From NCBI RefSeq assembly GCF_030651495.1, contig NZ_JAUSFI010000118.1, positions 1 to 64,000 on the forward strand: 64,000 bases of DNA, in the 5' to 3' direction. The stretch comes from Undibacterium sp. (GTDB lineage: Bacteria; Pseudomonadota; Gammaproteobacteria; Burkholderiales; Burkholderiaceae_D). The notes under the pieces are model-generated. The model was not told the origin of the DNA, searched no databases, and saw nothing but the letters and a program-made list of their open reading frames with translations. A program made the translations under genes and the position numbers. Shown here piece by piece: positions 10,433 through 19,235 of the stretch (position 1 is the stretch's first letter; every line of letters starts with the position of its first letter).

Positions 10433-10828
10433 ATGGCTTATTCAGAAAAAGTATTGGATCACTACGAGAATCCACGTAATGTCGGTGCCTTCGAAAAAGG
10501 TGATGACACGGTTGGTACCGGTATGGTCGGCGCGCCCGCTTGCGGCGACGTCATGAAGTTACAAATCAAAGTTGGCGCGAATGGCATCATTGAAGATGCC
10601 AAATTCAAAACCTACGGGTGCGGCTCAGCGATTGCGTCATCCTCACTGGTGACAGAATGGGTCAAGGGAAAAACTTTGGATCAAGCCTTGTCTATCAAGA
10701 ATACGCAAATTGCAGAAGAATTGGCCTTGCCTCCGGTTAAAATTCATTGCTCAATTTTAGCAGAGGATGCAATTAAAGCTGCGGTACTCGATTACAAGAC
10801 CAAGCACGGCGCTGAGCAAAATAATTAA
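10433..10828 (+). CDS. iscU: Fe-S cluster scaffold IscU
   Basis: Scaffold on which IscS-derived sulfur and iron are assembled into a [2Fe-2S] cluster. Start at MAYSEKVLDH after AAGGAG. The three cluster ligands are present as C37 (PACGD), C63 (YGCGSA) and C106 (IHCSIL), with D39 beside the first. The LPPVK motif (99-103) recognised by the chaperone HscA is intact, consistent with hscA downstream. 131 aa, normal length. Confidence 0.97.
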   Translation: MAYSEKVLDHYENPRNVGAFEKGDDTVGTGMVGAPACGDVMKLQIKVGANGIIEDAKFKTYGCGSAIASSSLVTEWVKGKTLDQALSIKNTQIAEELALPPVKIHCSILAEDAIKAAVLDYKTKHGAEQNN

Positions 10829-10870
10829 TTGTTTGTATTAAAGTTTGCGTATTAAACATTTGGAATTAAC

Positions 10871-11197
10871 ATGACAATCACACTGACTGAAAAAGCAGCG
10901 AAACATGTCACTCGTTATATGGAACGCCGTGGTAAAGGCATAGGCCTGCGTTTTGGCGTCCGCACTACGGGCTGCTCTGGAATGGCATACAAACTGGAAT
11001 ATGTAGATGAAGTTGGCAGCGATGATCAGGTCTTTGAGTCTCATGGGGTCAAGGTATTTGTCGATCCAAAAAGCCTGCCATATATTGACGGAACCGAACT
11101 TGATTTTGCGCGCGAAGGTCTAAACGAAGGTTTTAAGTTCTACAACCCCAACGTCAAAGACGAATGTGGTTGTGGCGAAAGCTTTCGAATTTCATAG
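10871..11197 (+). CDS. iscA: A-type Fe-S carrier IscA
   Basis: Carries assembled clusters or iron to client proteins. The conserved cysteines are C35 (TTGCSGMAY) and the C-terminal pair C99 and C101 in ECGCGESF. 108 aa, standard for the family (107 in E. coli). It follows iscU by about 40 bases and ends 10 bases before the hscB start, as expected for the operon. Confidence 0.96.
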   Translation: MTITLTEKAAKHVTRYMERRGKGIGLRFGVRTTGCSGMAYKLEYVDEVGSDDQVFESHGVKVFVDPKSLPYIDGTELDFAREGLNEGFKFYNPNVKDECGCGESFRIS

Positions 11198-11207
11198 GCG
11201 CAAGCAG

Positions 11208-11711
11208 ATGCAGAATCATTTCGAGTTATTTCATTTGCCACAGCAATTTACGCTGAATCAAACAGATCTGGATGCCGCTTTTCGAGAAGTCCAAACGAGA
11301 GTGCATCCGGATAAATTTGTACAGGCAAGCGATGCAGAAAAACGCGTTGCCATGCAATGGTCTACCCGTGCTAACGAAGCTTATCAGACACTAAAAAAGC
11401 CACTACAACGCGCCACGTACCTGTGCGAACTTCAAGGCATAGACTTGCAGACTGAATCAAATACCAACATGCCTGCCGCATTCCTCATGCAGCAGATGGA
11501 GTGGCGTGAGGCCTTTGATGATGCGAGAATAGCCAAAAACCTCACGGACATGATGGCATTAGAAACAGAATTACGTGCAGCACTCAAGATGCAACTCAAT
11601 AAAGTTGCTGAAGCTTTAAATGCGCAGGATTTTCCTTTGGCGGCACAACAGATACGCGCATGCATGTTTCTAGAGAAATTCATGAATGATATCGCGGCGC
11701 TAGACGAATAA
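11208..11711 (+). CDS. hscB: Co-chaperone HscB
   Basis: J-domain protein that brings IscU to the HscA chaperone and stimulates its ATPase. N-terminal J-domain (about 1-75) with HPD at 33-35 (VHPDKF); C-terminal three-helix IscU-binding domain (about 90-167). Start placed at [10 protein letters not shown], as in the family; the ribosome binding site there is weak (AAGCAG) and translation may be coupled to iscA ending just upstream. 167 aa. Confidence 0.95.
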   Translation: MQNHFELFHLPQQFTLNQTDLDAAFREVQTRVHPDKFVQASDAEKRVAMQWSTRANEAYQTLKKPLQRATYLCELQGIDLQTESNTNMPAAFLMQQMEWREAFDDARIAKNLTDMMALETELRAALKMQLNKVAEALNAQDFPLAAQQIRACMFLEKFMNDIAALDE

Positions 11712-11796
11712 AAATACGCGTTACCGAACAACCTGGCAAAACGATCCATTCATTTTTCCATTATGCGATGGCTCGCCATCCACTACCGAATTCATC

Positions 11797-13662
11797 ATGG
11801 CACTCCTGCAAATTTCCGAACCTGGCATGTCCACAGCACCGCATCAGCACAGACTGGCGGTTGGCATTGATCTGGGTACTACTAATTCGCTGATAGCAAC
11901 AGTACGTAACAGCATTCCCGAGGTTCTCAACGATGAAGAGGGGCGACCGTTATTACCCTCAGTAGTGCGTTACTTACCAAATGGCCATGCCCATATTGGT
12001 TATAAAGCACAGGCAGAACAAACCAATGACCCGAAAAATACGATCATCTCCGTCAAACGCTTCATGGGGCGCGGGCTGAAAGATATCGCGTATGCCGAAC
12101 ACCTTCCCTATGATTTTTATGATGAACCAGGTATGGTGCAACTAAAGACCGTTGCTGGCATTAAAAGCCCGGTTGAGATATCGGCCCAAATTCTCGCCAC
12201 TTTGCGACAACAGGCAGAAGATGCTTTAGGTGATGAATTGGTTGGTGCTGTCATTACGGTACCCGCCTATTTTGACGATGCACAGAGACAGGCAACGAAA
12301 GATGCCGCTAAATTGGCAGGTCTGAACGTATTACGCTTGCTCAATGAACCGACCGCGGCGGCAATTGCCTATGGACTAGATAATGCGTCCGAAGGTACGT
12401 ATGCCATCTATGACCTTGGCGGTGGCACTTTTGATATTTCCATCTTAAAAATGAGTAAGGGTGTATTTGAAGTTTTATCGACAGGTGGTGACTCTGCACT
12501 CGGCGGTGATGATTTTGACCATAGACTTTTTTGCTGGATCCTACAGGAAGCACAATTAGCACCGCTGTCCGATGAAGACACACGTTTGCTGATGACCAAA
12601 GCACGGGAAGCAAAAGAAATTTTGTCGACCAAGACTTCGACTTATATTGATGCCAAGCTTCTTTCCGGAGAAAGCGTACACCTACAAATTCAGGCTGCTG
12701 CATTTGTTGAGATGACTCAAAATTTAGTATTAAAAACAATTACACCTTGTCGCAAGGCTATGCGTGATGCCGGCCTATCCATTGATGATATTGATGGCGT
12801 CGTTCTGGTTGGTGGCGCCACCCGTATGCCTCATGTGCGTAAGGCTGTCAGCGAATTATTTCAGACTACACCACTAGCCAATATTGATCCTGATAAAGTC
12901 GTTGCTCTCGGTGCGGCGATTCAAGCCAATTTATTGGCTGGCAATCGCGCTGCTGGCGAAGACTGGCTATTATTAGATGTCATCCCGCTCTCGCTTGGCA
13001 TAGAAACCATGGGTGGTCTGGCTGAAAAAGTCATTCCGCGTAACTCCACTATTCCATGTGCTCGCGCTCAAGAATTCACTACATTCAAAGATGGCCAGAC
13101 TGCACTAGCTATTCATATCGTACAAGGAGAACGCGAACTGGTCAGTGATTGTCGTTCACTAGCGCGTTTTGAACTGCGCGGTATTCCACCGATGGCCGCT
13201 GGTGCTGCACGTATCAGGATTACCTATCAAGTCGATGCAGATGGTCTGCTGTCTGTCTCAGCTCGTGAATTGCGTTCTGGGGTGGAAGCATCAATTACAG
13301 TTAAACCGTCATATGGTTTAGGTGATAACGAAGTTGCACGAATGCTACAAGAGTCCTTTGCTTCTGCTGACATTGACATGCGCCAGCGGGCACTCAAAGA
13401 AGAACAGGTCGAAGCTGAACGTATTTTATTAGCAACACAATCTGCGCTAGACAGCGACGCCCAACTGTTATCAAGCACAGAACAAACAATGATTGCCGCA
13501 CTGATGTTGGCGGTTCGTGAGCAAATCCAGGCCAGTGATCATAGCGCGCTCAAAGCGAAGATTACGGCATTGGCTGACGGAACTGAAGAGTTTGCAGCAC
13601 GACGCATGGATCAGAGTGTGCGTACCGCATTAGCTGGCAAAAGATTAGAAGATATTTCTTAA
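11797..13662 (+). CDS. hscA: Hsp70-type chaperone HscA
   Basis: Specialised DnaK homologue that releases Fe-S clusters from IscU. Begins [10 protein letters not shown] as family members do. ATPase domain with GIDLGTTNS near residue 25, [14 protein letters not shown] and [13 protein letters not shown]; substrate-binding domain in the C-terminal third. 621 aa against 616 in E. coli. It sits between hscB and fdx; the 85-base gap after hscB is the largest inside the cluster. Confidence 0.97.
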   Translation: MALLQISEPGMSTAPHQHRLAVGIDLGTTNSLIATVRNSIPEVLNDEEGRPLLPSVVRYLPNGHAHIGYKAQAEQTNDPKNTIISVKRFMGRGLKDIAYAEHLPYDFYDEPGMVQLKTVAGIKSPVEISAQILATLRQQAEDALGDELVGAVITVPAYFDDAQRQATKDAAKLAGLNVLRLLNEPTAAAIAYGLDNASEGTYAIYDLGGGTFDISILKMSKGVFEVLSTGGDSALGGDDFDHRLFCWILQEAQLAPLSDEDTRLLMTKAREAKEILSTKTSTYIDAKLLSGESVHLQIQAAAFVEMTQNLVLKTITPCRKAMRDAGLSIDDIDGVVLVGGATRMPHVRKAVSELFQTTPLANIDPDKVVALGAAIQANLLAGNRAAGEDWLLLDVIPLSLGIETMGGLAEKVIPRNSTIPCARAQEFTTFKDGQTALAIHIVQGERELVSDCRSLARFELRGIPPMAAGAARIRITYQVDADGLLSVSARELRSGVEASITVKPSYGLGDNEVARMLQESFASADIDMRQRALKEEQVEAERILLATQSALDSDAQLLSSTEQTMIAALMLAVREQIQASDHSALKAKITALADGTEEFAARRMDQSVRTALAGKRLEDIS

Positions 13663-13680
13663 ATTAAGATAAAGAACATC

Positions 13681-14019
13681 ATGCCAAAAATTATCGTATT
13701 ACCTCATCCTATTCTCTGCCCTGAAGGTGCATTGATCGATGCGCCAGAAGGTAAATCACTATGCGAAGCATTAGTCGAAAGCGATGTCGAAATTGAACAT
13801 GCTTGCGAAATGTCTTGCGCCTGCACCACTTGCCATGTTGTGATACGTGAAGGCTACAAGTCATTAAATGAATCCAGTGATGACGAAGAAGATTTACTCG
13901 ATGCAGCTTGGGGACTGGAAGCCACCTCACGACTGTCTTGCCAAGTCAAGCTGGGTAAAGAAGACATCACCATAGAAATTCCTAAATACACCATCAACCA
14001 CGCTCGCGAAAACCATTAA
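13681..14019 (+). CDS. fdx: isc-type [2Fe-2S] ferredoxin
   Basis: Adrenodoxin-type ferredoxin supplying electrons for Fe-S cluster assembly. The cluster ligands are C42, C48 and C51 in ACEMSCACTTC plus C87 in RLSCQV, the CX5CX2C...C spacing of the family. 112 aa. It starts 18 bases after hscA and is followed by iscX. Confidence 0.96.
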   Translation: MPKIIVLPHPILCPEGALIDAPEGKSLCEALVESDVEIEHACEMSCACTTCHVVIREGYKSLNESSDDEEDLLDAAWGLEATSRLSCQVKLGKEDITIEIPKYTINHARENH

Positions 14020-14040
14020 ACAAATGACTGAGGTGGACAC

Positions 14041-14235
14041 ATGAAATGGACTGACACAGCACGTATCGCGGAAGCGCTATATGACAAATTTCCTGAAATC
14101 GATCCTTTAACCCTACGCTTTACCGACTTGCACAACTGGGTGGTGGAGCTAGACGGTTTTGATGACGACCACAAGCATGGTGGAGAAAAGGCGCTAGAAG
14201 CAATACAGATGGCATGGATAGAAGAGGCAAAGTAA
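14041..14235 (+). CDS. iscX: IscX, Fe-S assembly modulator
   Basis: Small acidic protein (64 aa) that binds IscS and adjusts cluster assembly in response to iron. MKWTDTARIAEALYDKFP and the acidic DGFDDDHKHGG stretch are hallmarks of the family. Last gene of the isc operon; GAGGTGG lies just upstream of the ATG. No clear terminator follows, only an AT-rich gap of about 200 bases without a gene. Confidence 0.93.
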   Translation: MKWTDTARIAEALYDKFPEIDPLTLRFTDLHNWVVELDGFDDDHKHGGEKALEAIQMAWIEEAK

Positions 14236-14447
14236 TATTACTGCTCTGTCTATGTTATTGAAATGCAAAAAACCTTTTACCATTTATGTTTCTTAATCAT
14301 TTAAGCTATCATTTTTGCCCAGATCTGATTTTTATTCATTTTGAAATAAGTTTCAACAAACTCATTAAACATAAATATTCAATTAAATTTGTACCAAATT
14401 TATATTTTTTGATCATCAACTAAGAAGCAATGCGCAGGGATATTGCA

Positions 14448-16052
14448 ATGCATTTTCGACATTTTCTATATGCCATTCGCAGTCGAATTACATTACGATT
14501 AGCTGTTATTCTTGCAGTTGCATTTGGGCTATTTGTTCCTGCTGCCTTGCTCATTCCTTTTCACCTACGCACCATTGAAGATGCTGCACGTATCAAAGTG
14601 GGTGCAGATCACAAGCGACTAACAGAAATTCTTTCCGTTATTTTAAGTGAGCCGTTATGGCAAATTACACCTGAGATCGCCAATATCTCAATTGAAGTCG
14701 TTTATTCAGATCCTCGGGTTGCGAAAATAGATGTCATTACCCTGCCAGATCGCAAGACTTTCATCAAGAACGACATCCGGATGAAGTCGCAAAAAGGGCC
14801 TTTTTCCATTCTAAGCCAAGAAATCAAGCACGGTGAACAGGTGATCGGCGAAGTTCGCCTGACCTTGGCTGAAGATTTATTAAGGGAGAGCCTTGAAGCG
14901 GACTTTCGACGCTATGTAAGTACCTCAGTACTTTCATTGATATTGGCTGTGGCCTTCATTCTTTTGGTCCTTCAATGGCGTTTAGTTCAACCGATTAAAC
15001 TACTTATGAGCGAGTCTGACCGACTGGCAAATGGTCAGCTAAATGAACCGATCGCACTCGATCGAGAAGATGAACTTGGGCACTTGGCGATTAGCCTCGA
15101 AGCTACGCGACAAGCACTACAGCGCTCTTTTAAAGAATTAGAAGTTAAAAATCAACAACTATTGGAATACTCCAGCACCTTAGAATCCAAGGTCAGACAA
15201 CGTACACAAGAACTGGAAAGTGCGAATCAAAATCTAGAAACTGCGCTCGCCAGCATCAACAGCGCCCAAAATGAACTGGCCCGAATAGAGCGCATGGCGG
15301 CTCTAGGCTCCATGGTTGCAGGCGTAGCACACGAACTCAACACGCCGCTTGGAAACTGCTTATTAGTTGCCAGTACATTGGCAGATGAAACCCGTCACTT
15401 TGTACGCCTGACGAACGAAGGAACAATGCGTCGCTCCGATCTGAATCGTTATGCAGAAACTGCGATTGAGTCAACCAAATTGCTGCTTCGCGGATTGCAG
15501 CAGTCGGCAAGACTAGTCGGTGATTTCAAACAAGTAGCCGTTGACCAAGCCAGCGCCCAACGCCGACAATTTTTTTTACTGGTAATGTTACAAGAACTTG
15601 CAGCATTACTACACTCTAGCCTACGCAAAACGCCATTTACCTTAGAATTGGATATCCCTGCCGATATCGAACTTGACAGCTACCCTGGTCCGCTTGGGCA
15701 AGTGTTTACTAATCTGGTCAACAACTCTGTCGCACATGGGCTGGATGGTTTAAGTGAAGGTCACATGCGCTGTTTTGCTCAAAAACAGGGGGATCATGTC
15801 TTGATTGTTTTTGAAGACAACGGCAAAGGCATTTCACCTGAAATTATAAACCGTATTTTTGAACCCTTCTTCACTACAAAATTCGGTCAAGGTGGAAGTG
15901 GCTTAGGGCTGTCTATCACCTTCAATATCATCACAAATGTTTTGGGTGGAGAGATCCGCGCCTCCAGCGCCACGGGACAAGGCTCTCGCTTTGAAATTAG
16001 CATTCCACTGATTGCTCCCGGACAATCGAATGACCCACTACTCAGTAATTAA
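14448..16052 (+). CDS. Orphan sensor histidine kinase
   Basis: Membrane-bound sensor kinase of about 534 aa. TM1 at about 18-40, an extracytoplasmic sensor of about 115 residues, TM2 at about 160-178, a HAMP linker (PIKLLMSESDRLANG), a long coiled coil (220-285), an H-box with H295 in AGVAHELNTP, then the ATPase boxes: N (NLVNNSVAHGL), G1 (EDNGKGI), F (FEPFFTTK) and G2 (GSGLGLSI). No response regulator is adjacent, so its partner is unknown. ATG 14448 is preferred because AGGGA lies 8 bases upstream; ATG 14430 is possible. The HELNTPLG type of H-box is common in kinases with coiled-coil input. The gap that follows (16053-16288) shows no gene. Confidence 0.88.
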   Translation: MHFRHFLYAIRSRITLRLAVILAVAFGLFVPAALLIPFHLRTIEDAARIKVGADHKRLTEILSVILSEPLWQITPEIANISIEVVYSDPRVAKIDVITLPDRKTFIKNDIRMKSQKGPFSILSQEIKHGEQVIGEVRLTLAEDLLRESLEADFRRYVSTSVLSLILAVAFILLVLQWRLVQPIKLLMSESDRLANGQLNEPIALDREDELGHLAISLEATRQALQRSFKELEVKNQQLLEYSSTLESKVRQRTQELESANQNLETALASINSAQNELARIERMAALGSMVAGVAHELNTPLGNCLLVASTLADETRHFVRLTNEGTMRRSDLNRYAETAIESTKLLLRGLQQSARLVGDFKQVAVDQASAQRRQFFLLVMLQELAALLHSSLRKTPFTLELDIPADIELDSYPGPLGQVFTNLVNNSVAHGLDGLSEGHMRCFAQKQGDHVLIVFEDNGKGISPEIINRIFEPFFTTKFGQGGSGLGLSITFNIITNVLGGEIRASSATGQGSRFEISIPLIAPGQSNDPLLSN

Positions 16053-16288
16053 GGAGTATGTCCGAAATAAGTTGTCTATTTACATACGATTAAAGAGTAA
16101 GTGTTGTTCTTCGCACTTATATTGATCCTTAGCAGTAATTTTTCAAAAAAACAAATATTCTACTCACCAGTATATTTTCAATAATGACTCAATTTATGCT
16201 TGCGGCTATTTAAATAAAAAGGTGGGTATCGGGCTTATGCTTCGTTACGTTACCCGTTACAATCGCATAAAAATTTTTAAAGCCTATC

Positions 16289-17083
16289 ATGCAACAATAC
16301 CTAGACTTCATGCGCCATGTACAACAACATGGCACGATTAAAACTGACCGTACCGGTACCGGCACAATCTCAGTGTTCGCTTATCAGATGCGCTTCAATT
16401 TACAACAGGGTTTCCCTCTGTTGACAACAAAGAAATTGCATTTAAAATCGATAATCCATGAGCTTATCTGGTTTCTCGCCGGCTCTACCAATATCAAATA
16501 TCTTAAAGAGAACGGTGTATCGATCTGGGACGACTGGGCCGATGAAAACGGTGACTTAGGGCCAGTATATGGTTCTCAATGGCGCAGTTGGCCTTTGCCT
16601 AACGGTCAGCATATTGATCAAATCGCGCAGGTCGTCGAGCAAATCAAAAACAATCCGGATTCTCGTCGCCTGATTGTATCTGCCTGGAATGTAGCTGACA
16701 TTCCAAACATGAAACTGCCTCCATGCCATGCGCTATTTCAGTTTTACGTCGCTGATGGAAAATTATCCTGTCAGCTATACCAACGCAGCGCTGATATTTT
16801 CTTAGGTGTACCTTTCAACATTGCATCCTACGCCCTGCTCACCCACATGGTAGCGCAGCAAACTGGGCTCGACGTCGGCGAATTCATATGGACTGGTGGC
16901 GATTGCCATCTATATGCCAATCATCTAGATCAAGTCAAAGAACAATTGCTACGCAGCACTTTCCCGCTACCAAAACTCAATATCAAACGCAAGCCAGATT
17001 CAATTTTTGATTACAAGTTTGACGACTTTGAGATCAACGATTATCAATTTCATCCTCATATCAAAGCACCTGTTGCGGTATAA
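16289..17083 (+). CDS. thyA: Thymidylate synthase
   Basis: Converts dUMP and methylene-tetrahydrofolate to dTMP and dihydrofolate. Catalytic C146 in [11 protein letters not shown], the same number as in E. coli; the phosphate-binding RRLIVSAWN and dUMP-contact [14 protein letters not shown] are intact. 264 aa, identical in length to the E. coli enzyme. 17 bases upstream of folA, whose product regenerates the folate it oxidises, so the two are probably one transcript. Confidence 0.98.
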   Translation: MQQYLDFMRHVQQHGTIKTDRTGTGTISVFAYQMRFNLQQGFPLLTTKKLHLKSIIHELIWFLAGSTNIKYLKENGVSIWDDWADENGDLGPVYGSQWRSWPLPNGQHIDQIAQVVEQIKNNPDSRRLIVSAWNVADIPNMKLPPCHALFQFYVADGKLSCQLYQRSADIFLGVPFNIASYALLTHMVAQQTGLDVGEFIWTGGDCHLYANHLDQVKEQLLRSTFPLPKLNIKRKPDSIFDYKFDDFEINDYQFHPHIKAPVAV

Positions 17084-17100
17084 GAAAGCATTTCATCATC

Positions 17101-17583
17101 ATGTCATCCCTCACAGTTATAGTAGCTACCGATAAGCAAGGTGGCATCGGTATAGAAAACAAATTGCCATGGCATCTGCCGGAAGATTTAGCACACTTCA
17201 AACGTATGACCAGTGGTCATACTATTATCATGGGTCGAAAAACATTTGATTCCATAGGCAGGCCATTGCCAAATAGGTGCAATATAGTCATATCACGCGA
17301 CCCTGAGTGGAAACACGAAGGGACAACTTGCGTGGAATCACTACCAGCTGCGCAAGCCTTACTTGGATCAGAAGAAGCCTACATCATCGGTGGTGCACAG
17401 ATCTACCAACAGGCAATATCTCTGGCAGACAAACTAATCATTACCGAAATCGAGAAAGAATTTCCTTGCGATGCATTTTTCCCTATCATTGATCCGCAAC
17501 AATGGGAAGAGATCGCAAGAGAAACACATCATTCCGGCGCAAACCAATTCAATTACGCATTTGTCACATACAAAAAAAGATAG
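17101..17583 (+). CDS. folA: Dihydrofolate reductase
   Basis: Reduces dihydrofolate to tetrahydrofolate with NADPH; target of trimethoprim. Family motifs GGIGIENKLPWHLPEDL with the catalytic acidic residue, MGRKTFDSIGRPLPNR for NADPH, and AYIIGGAQIYQQA. 160 aa, chromosomal type. Follows thyA and is followed after 8 bases by the DUF4337 gene. Confidence 0.97.
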   Translation: MSSLTVIVATDKQGGIGIENKLPWHLPEDLAHFKRMTSGHTIIMGRKTFDSIGRPLPNRCNIVISRDPEWKHEGTTCVESLPAAQALLGSEEAYIIGGAQIYQQAISLADKLIITEIEKEFPCDAFFPIIDPQQWEEIARETHHSGANQFNYAFVTYKKR

Positions 17584-17591
17584 GAAATACA

Positions 17592-18161
17592 ATGTCATCA
17601 GAAGGATTTCACGTACACGGCCCGCATGATCACGAACTTGAGCACGCCGCCCACGGAAATGACCAATTTGCCAGCAAGATCGCGGTCATGACCGCCATCA
17701 TGGCAACAGTTGGTGCCTTGTTTGGCTTTCAAGGTGGAGCCACGCAAAATGATGCTGCCATGTTTAAAAACGAGGCTGCAATCAAAAAAACTGAGGCGGC
17801 CAATCAATGGAATTTTTACCAATCAAAATCGAGCAAACAAAATCTATCTGAACTTGCGATGGTACTGCCGGGCGTGGACGTAGAGAAATACAAGGCCAAA
17901 GTAGCTCGCTATGAAAGCGAAAAAGAAGCCATTAAACAGGCCGCTGAAAAACTAGAGGCAGAATCATCCGAATGGGATAAAAAATCAGAAGGCGCATTGC
18001 ACCAGCATCACCGCTGGGCACAAGCCATGACCGCCGTACAAATAGCCATATCTCTGGCGGCGATCACCCTCTTGACCAAGAAAAAATGGTTACAATATGC
18101 ATCTTATGGCGTTGCTGCATTCGGCACTGGTTTGGCCGTACTGGCATGGCAGCATATTTAG
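17592..18161 (+). CDS. DUF4337 membrane protein
   Basis: 189 aa protein of the DUF4337 family, function unknown. His-rich N-terminus (FHVHGPHDHELEHAAHG), one transmembrane segment at about 30-50 (KIAVMTAIMATVGALFGF), a long charged coiled coil (about 60-145, QNDAAMFKNEAAIKKTEAA onward) and two transmembrane segments at the C-terminus. GGAAA precedes the ATG, and the gene begins 8 bases after folA, so it may ride on the thyA-folA transcript. The histidines could bind metal, but nothing else supports that. Confidence 0.8.
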   Translation: MSSEGFHVHGPHDHELEHAAHGNDQFASKIAVMTAIMATVGALFGFQGGATQNDAAMFKNEAAIKKTEAANQWNFYQSKSSKQNLSELAMVLPGVDVEKYKAKVARYESEKEAIKQAAEKLEAESSEWDKKSEGALHQHHRWAQAMTAVQIAISLAAITLLTKKKWLQYASYGVAAFGTGLAVLAWQHI

Positions 18162-18171
18162 GATGAAAACA

Positions 18172-18960
18172 ATGAAAAAATACCTTAATTTTGTCCTACT
18201 TATTGCCGTCTGCTCTGCACATGGACAAGCTCTAGATTTTGCCCAACTTACCCCGACTCCCTACATACACAATGATGTTAATTTCTCATTAGGTGCCGTT
18301 GCCATCTCCATGCCTAAATATGTAGGTTCAGATGAGCGACGTCTGGCCGTTTACCCAGCTTTCGACGCGCAGTGGAAAAATGGTGCATTCTTCAGCGCTG
18401 TATCTGGTCTTGGTTATAATTTCTCCAAAGATCCCAATCTACAATACGGTCTCAGATTAACCCTGGAAGCTGGACGAGATGAGTCACGTTCAAGCAAACT
18501 GACCGGTCTGGGCGATATCAATTCGGCCATAGAACCAGGTGCATTCTTCAACTACTACCTCAATCCTAACTATGCCCTATTATCGTCAGTACGCTACGGT
18601 TCGGGCGTGGATCACAACGGTGTGCAACTGAGCCTAGGTGCCCGCGCTACTAGTTTACTCAACACACAACATCGACTGTCAGCCCTGTTCAGCGCCAACT
18701 GGGCAAACAATAATTATGCCCAATCCTACTTCGGGGTCAATACGACACAATCGATAGCTACCGGATACACGCCGTATACAGCAAGTGCTGGTCTGACAGA
18801 CATTAAAGTCGGTGCCAACTGGCACTGGAACCTCGACACTAACTGGTCGCTGACTACAGGTGCGTCGATCAAATATATGATGGGTGATGCTGCCAACAGT
18901 CCATTTGTACTCCAGAAAACGCCAGTAACCGTATTCTCAGCGGCCAGTTATCGATTCTGA
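18172..18960 (+). CDS. MipA/OmpV-like outer membrane protein
   Basis: 262 aa outer-membrane beta-barrel. Signal peptide MKKYLNFVLLIAVCSAHGQA, then alternating aromatic strands and a terminal ASYRF, a typical C-terminal barrel signature. The sequence SMPKYVGSDERRLAVYPAFD is the recognisable MipA/OmpV pattern. Family members act as scaffolds for murein enzymes or as porins; which applies here is unknown. The start is ATG 18172 because AGGA lies 9 bases upstream; it begins only 10 bases after the DUF4337 gene. Confidence 0.8.
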   Translation: MKKYLNFVLLIAVCSAHGQALDFAQLTPTPYIHNDVNFSLGAVAISMPKYVGSDERRLAVYPAFDAQWKNGAFFSAVSGLGYNFSKDPNLQYGLRLTLEAGRDESRSSKLTGLGDINSAIEPGAFFNYYLNPNYALLSSVRYGSGVDHNGVQLSLGARATSLLNTQHRLSALFSANWANNNYAQSYFGVNTTQSIATGYTPYTASAGLTDIKVGANWHWNLDTNWSLTTGASIKYMMGDAANSPFVLQKTPVTVFSAASYRF

Positions 18961-19023
18961 ATAATATCGTTACGAAAAGAAACCTAAGTTTTTTTACTTG
19001 TTTTATGACTATCGATAGCATTA

Positions 19024-19051
19024 AAAATGACAATGATATTGTTGTCATTTT
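19024..19051. promoter_or_regulatory. Palindromic operator candidate upstream of the decarboxylase
   Basis: AAAATGACAA (19024-19033) and its exact complement TTGTCATTTT (19042-19051) form a 10 bp inverted repeat with an 8-base AT-rich spacer. It lies in the 275-base gap between the MipA-like gene and the decarboxylase, otherwise featureless. It resembles a regulator site (metal or pH regulator), but the factor cannot be named. Confidence 0.4.
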
Positions 19052-19235
19052 CGTTACTTTACTACATCAAGACAATACAATGAAATCTTCACATCTCGAT
19101 GCAATTTCACTTTCTTTTTTCACATCTGTACCCACATATCTGAGAGAATTCGCTTCTTAAAATTTTTCGGCGCGCAAGCGGTTGATGCAACTTGCCCAGG
19201 CGTCTCCCATGTAACAAGTTTTTTTGGAGACATCC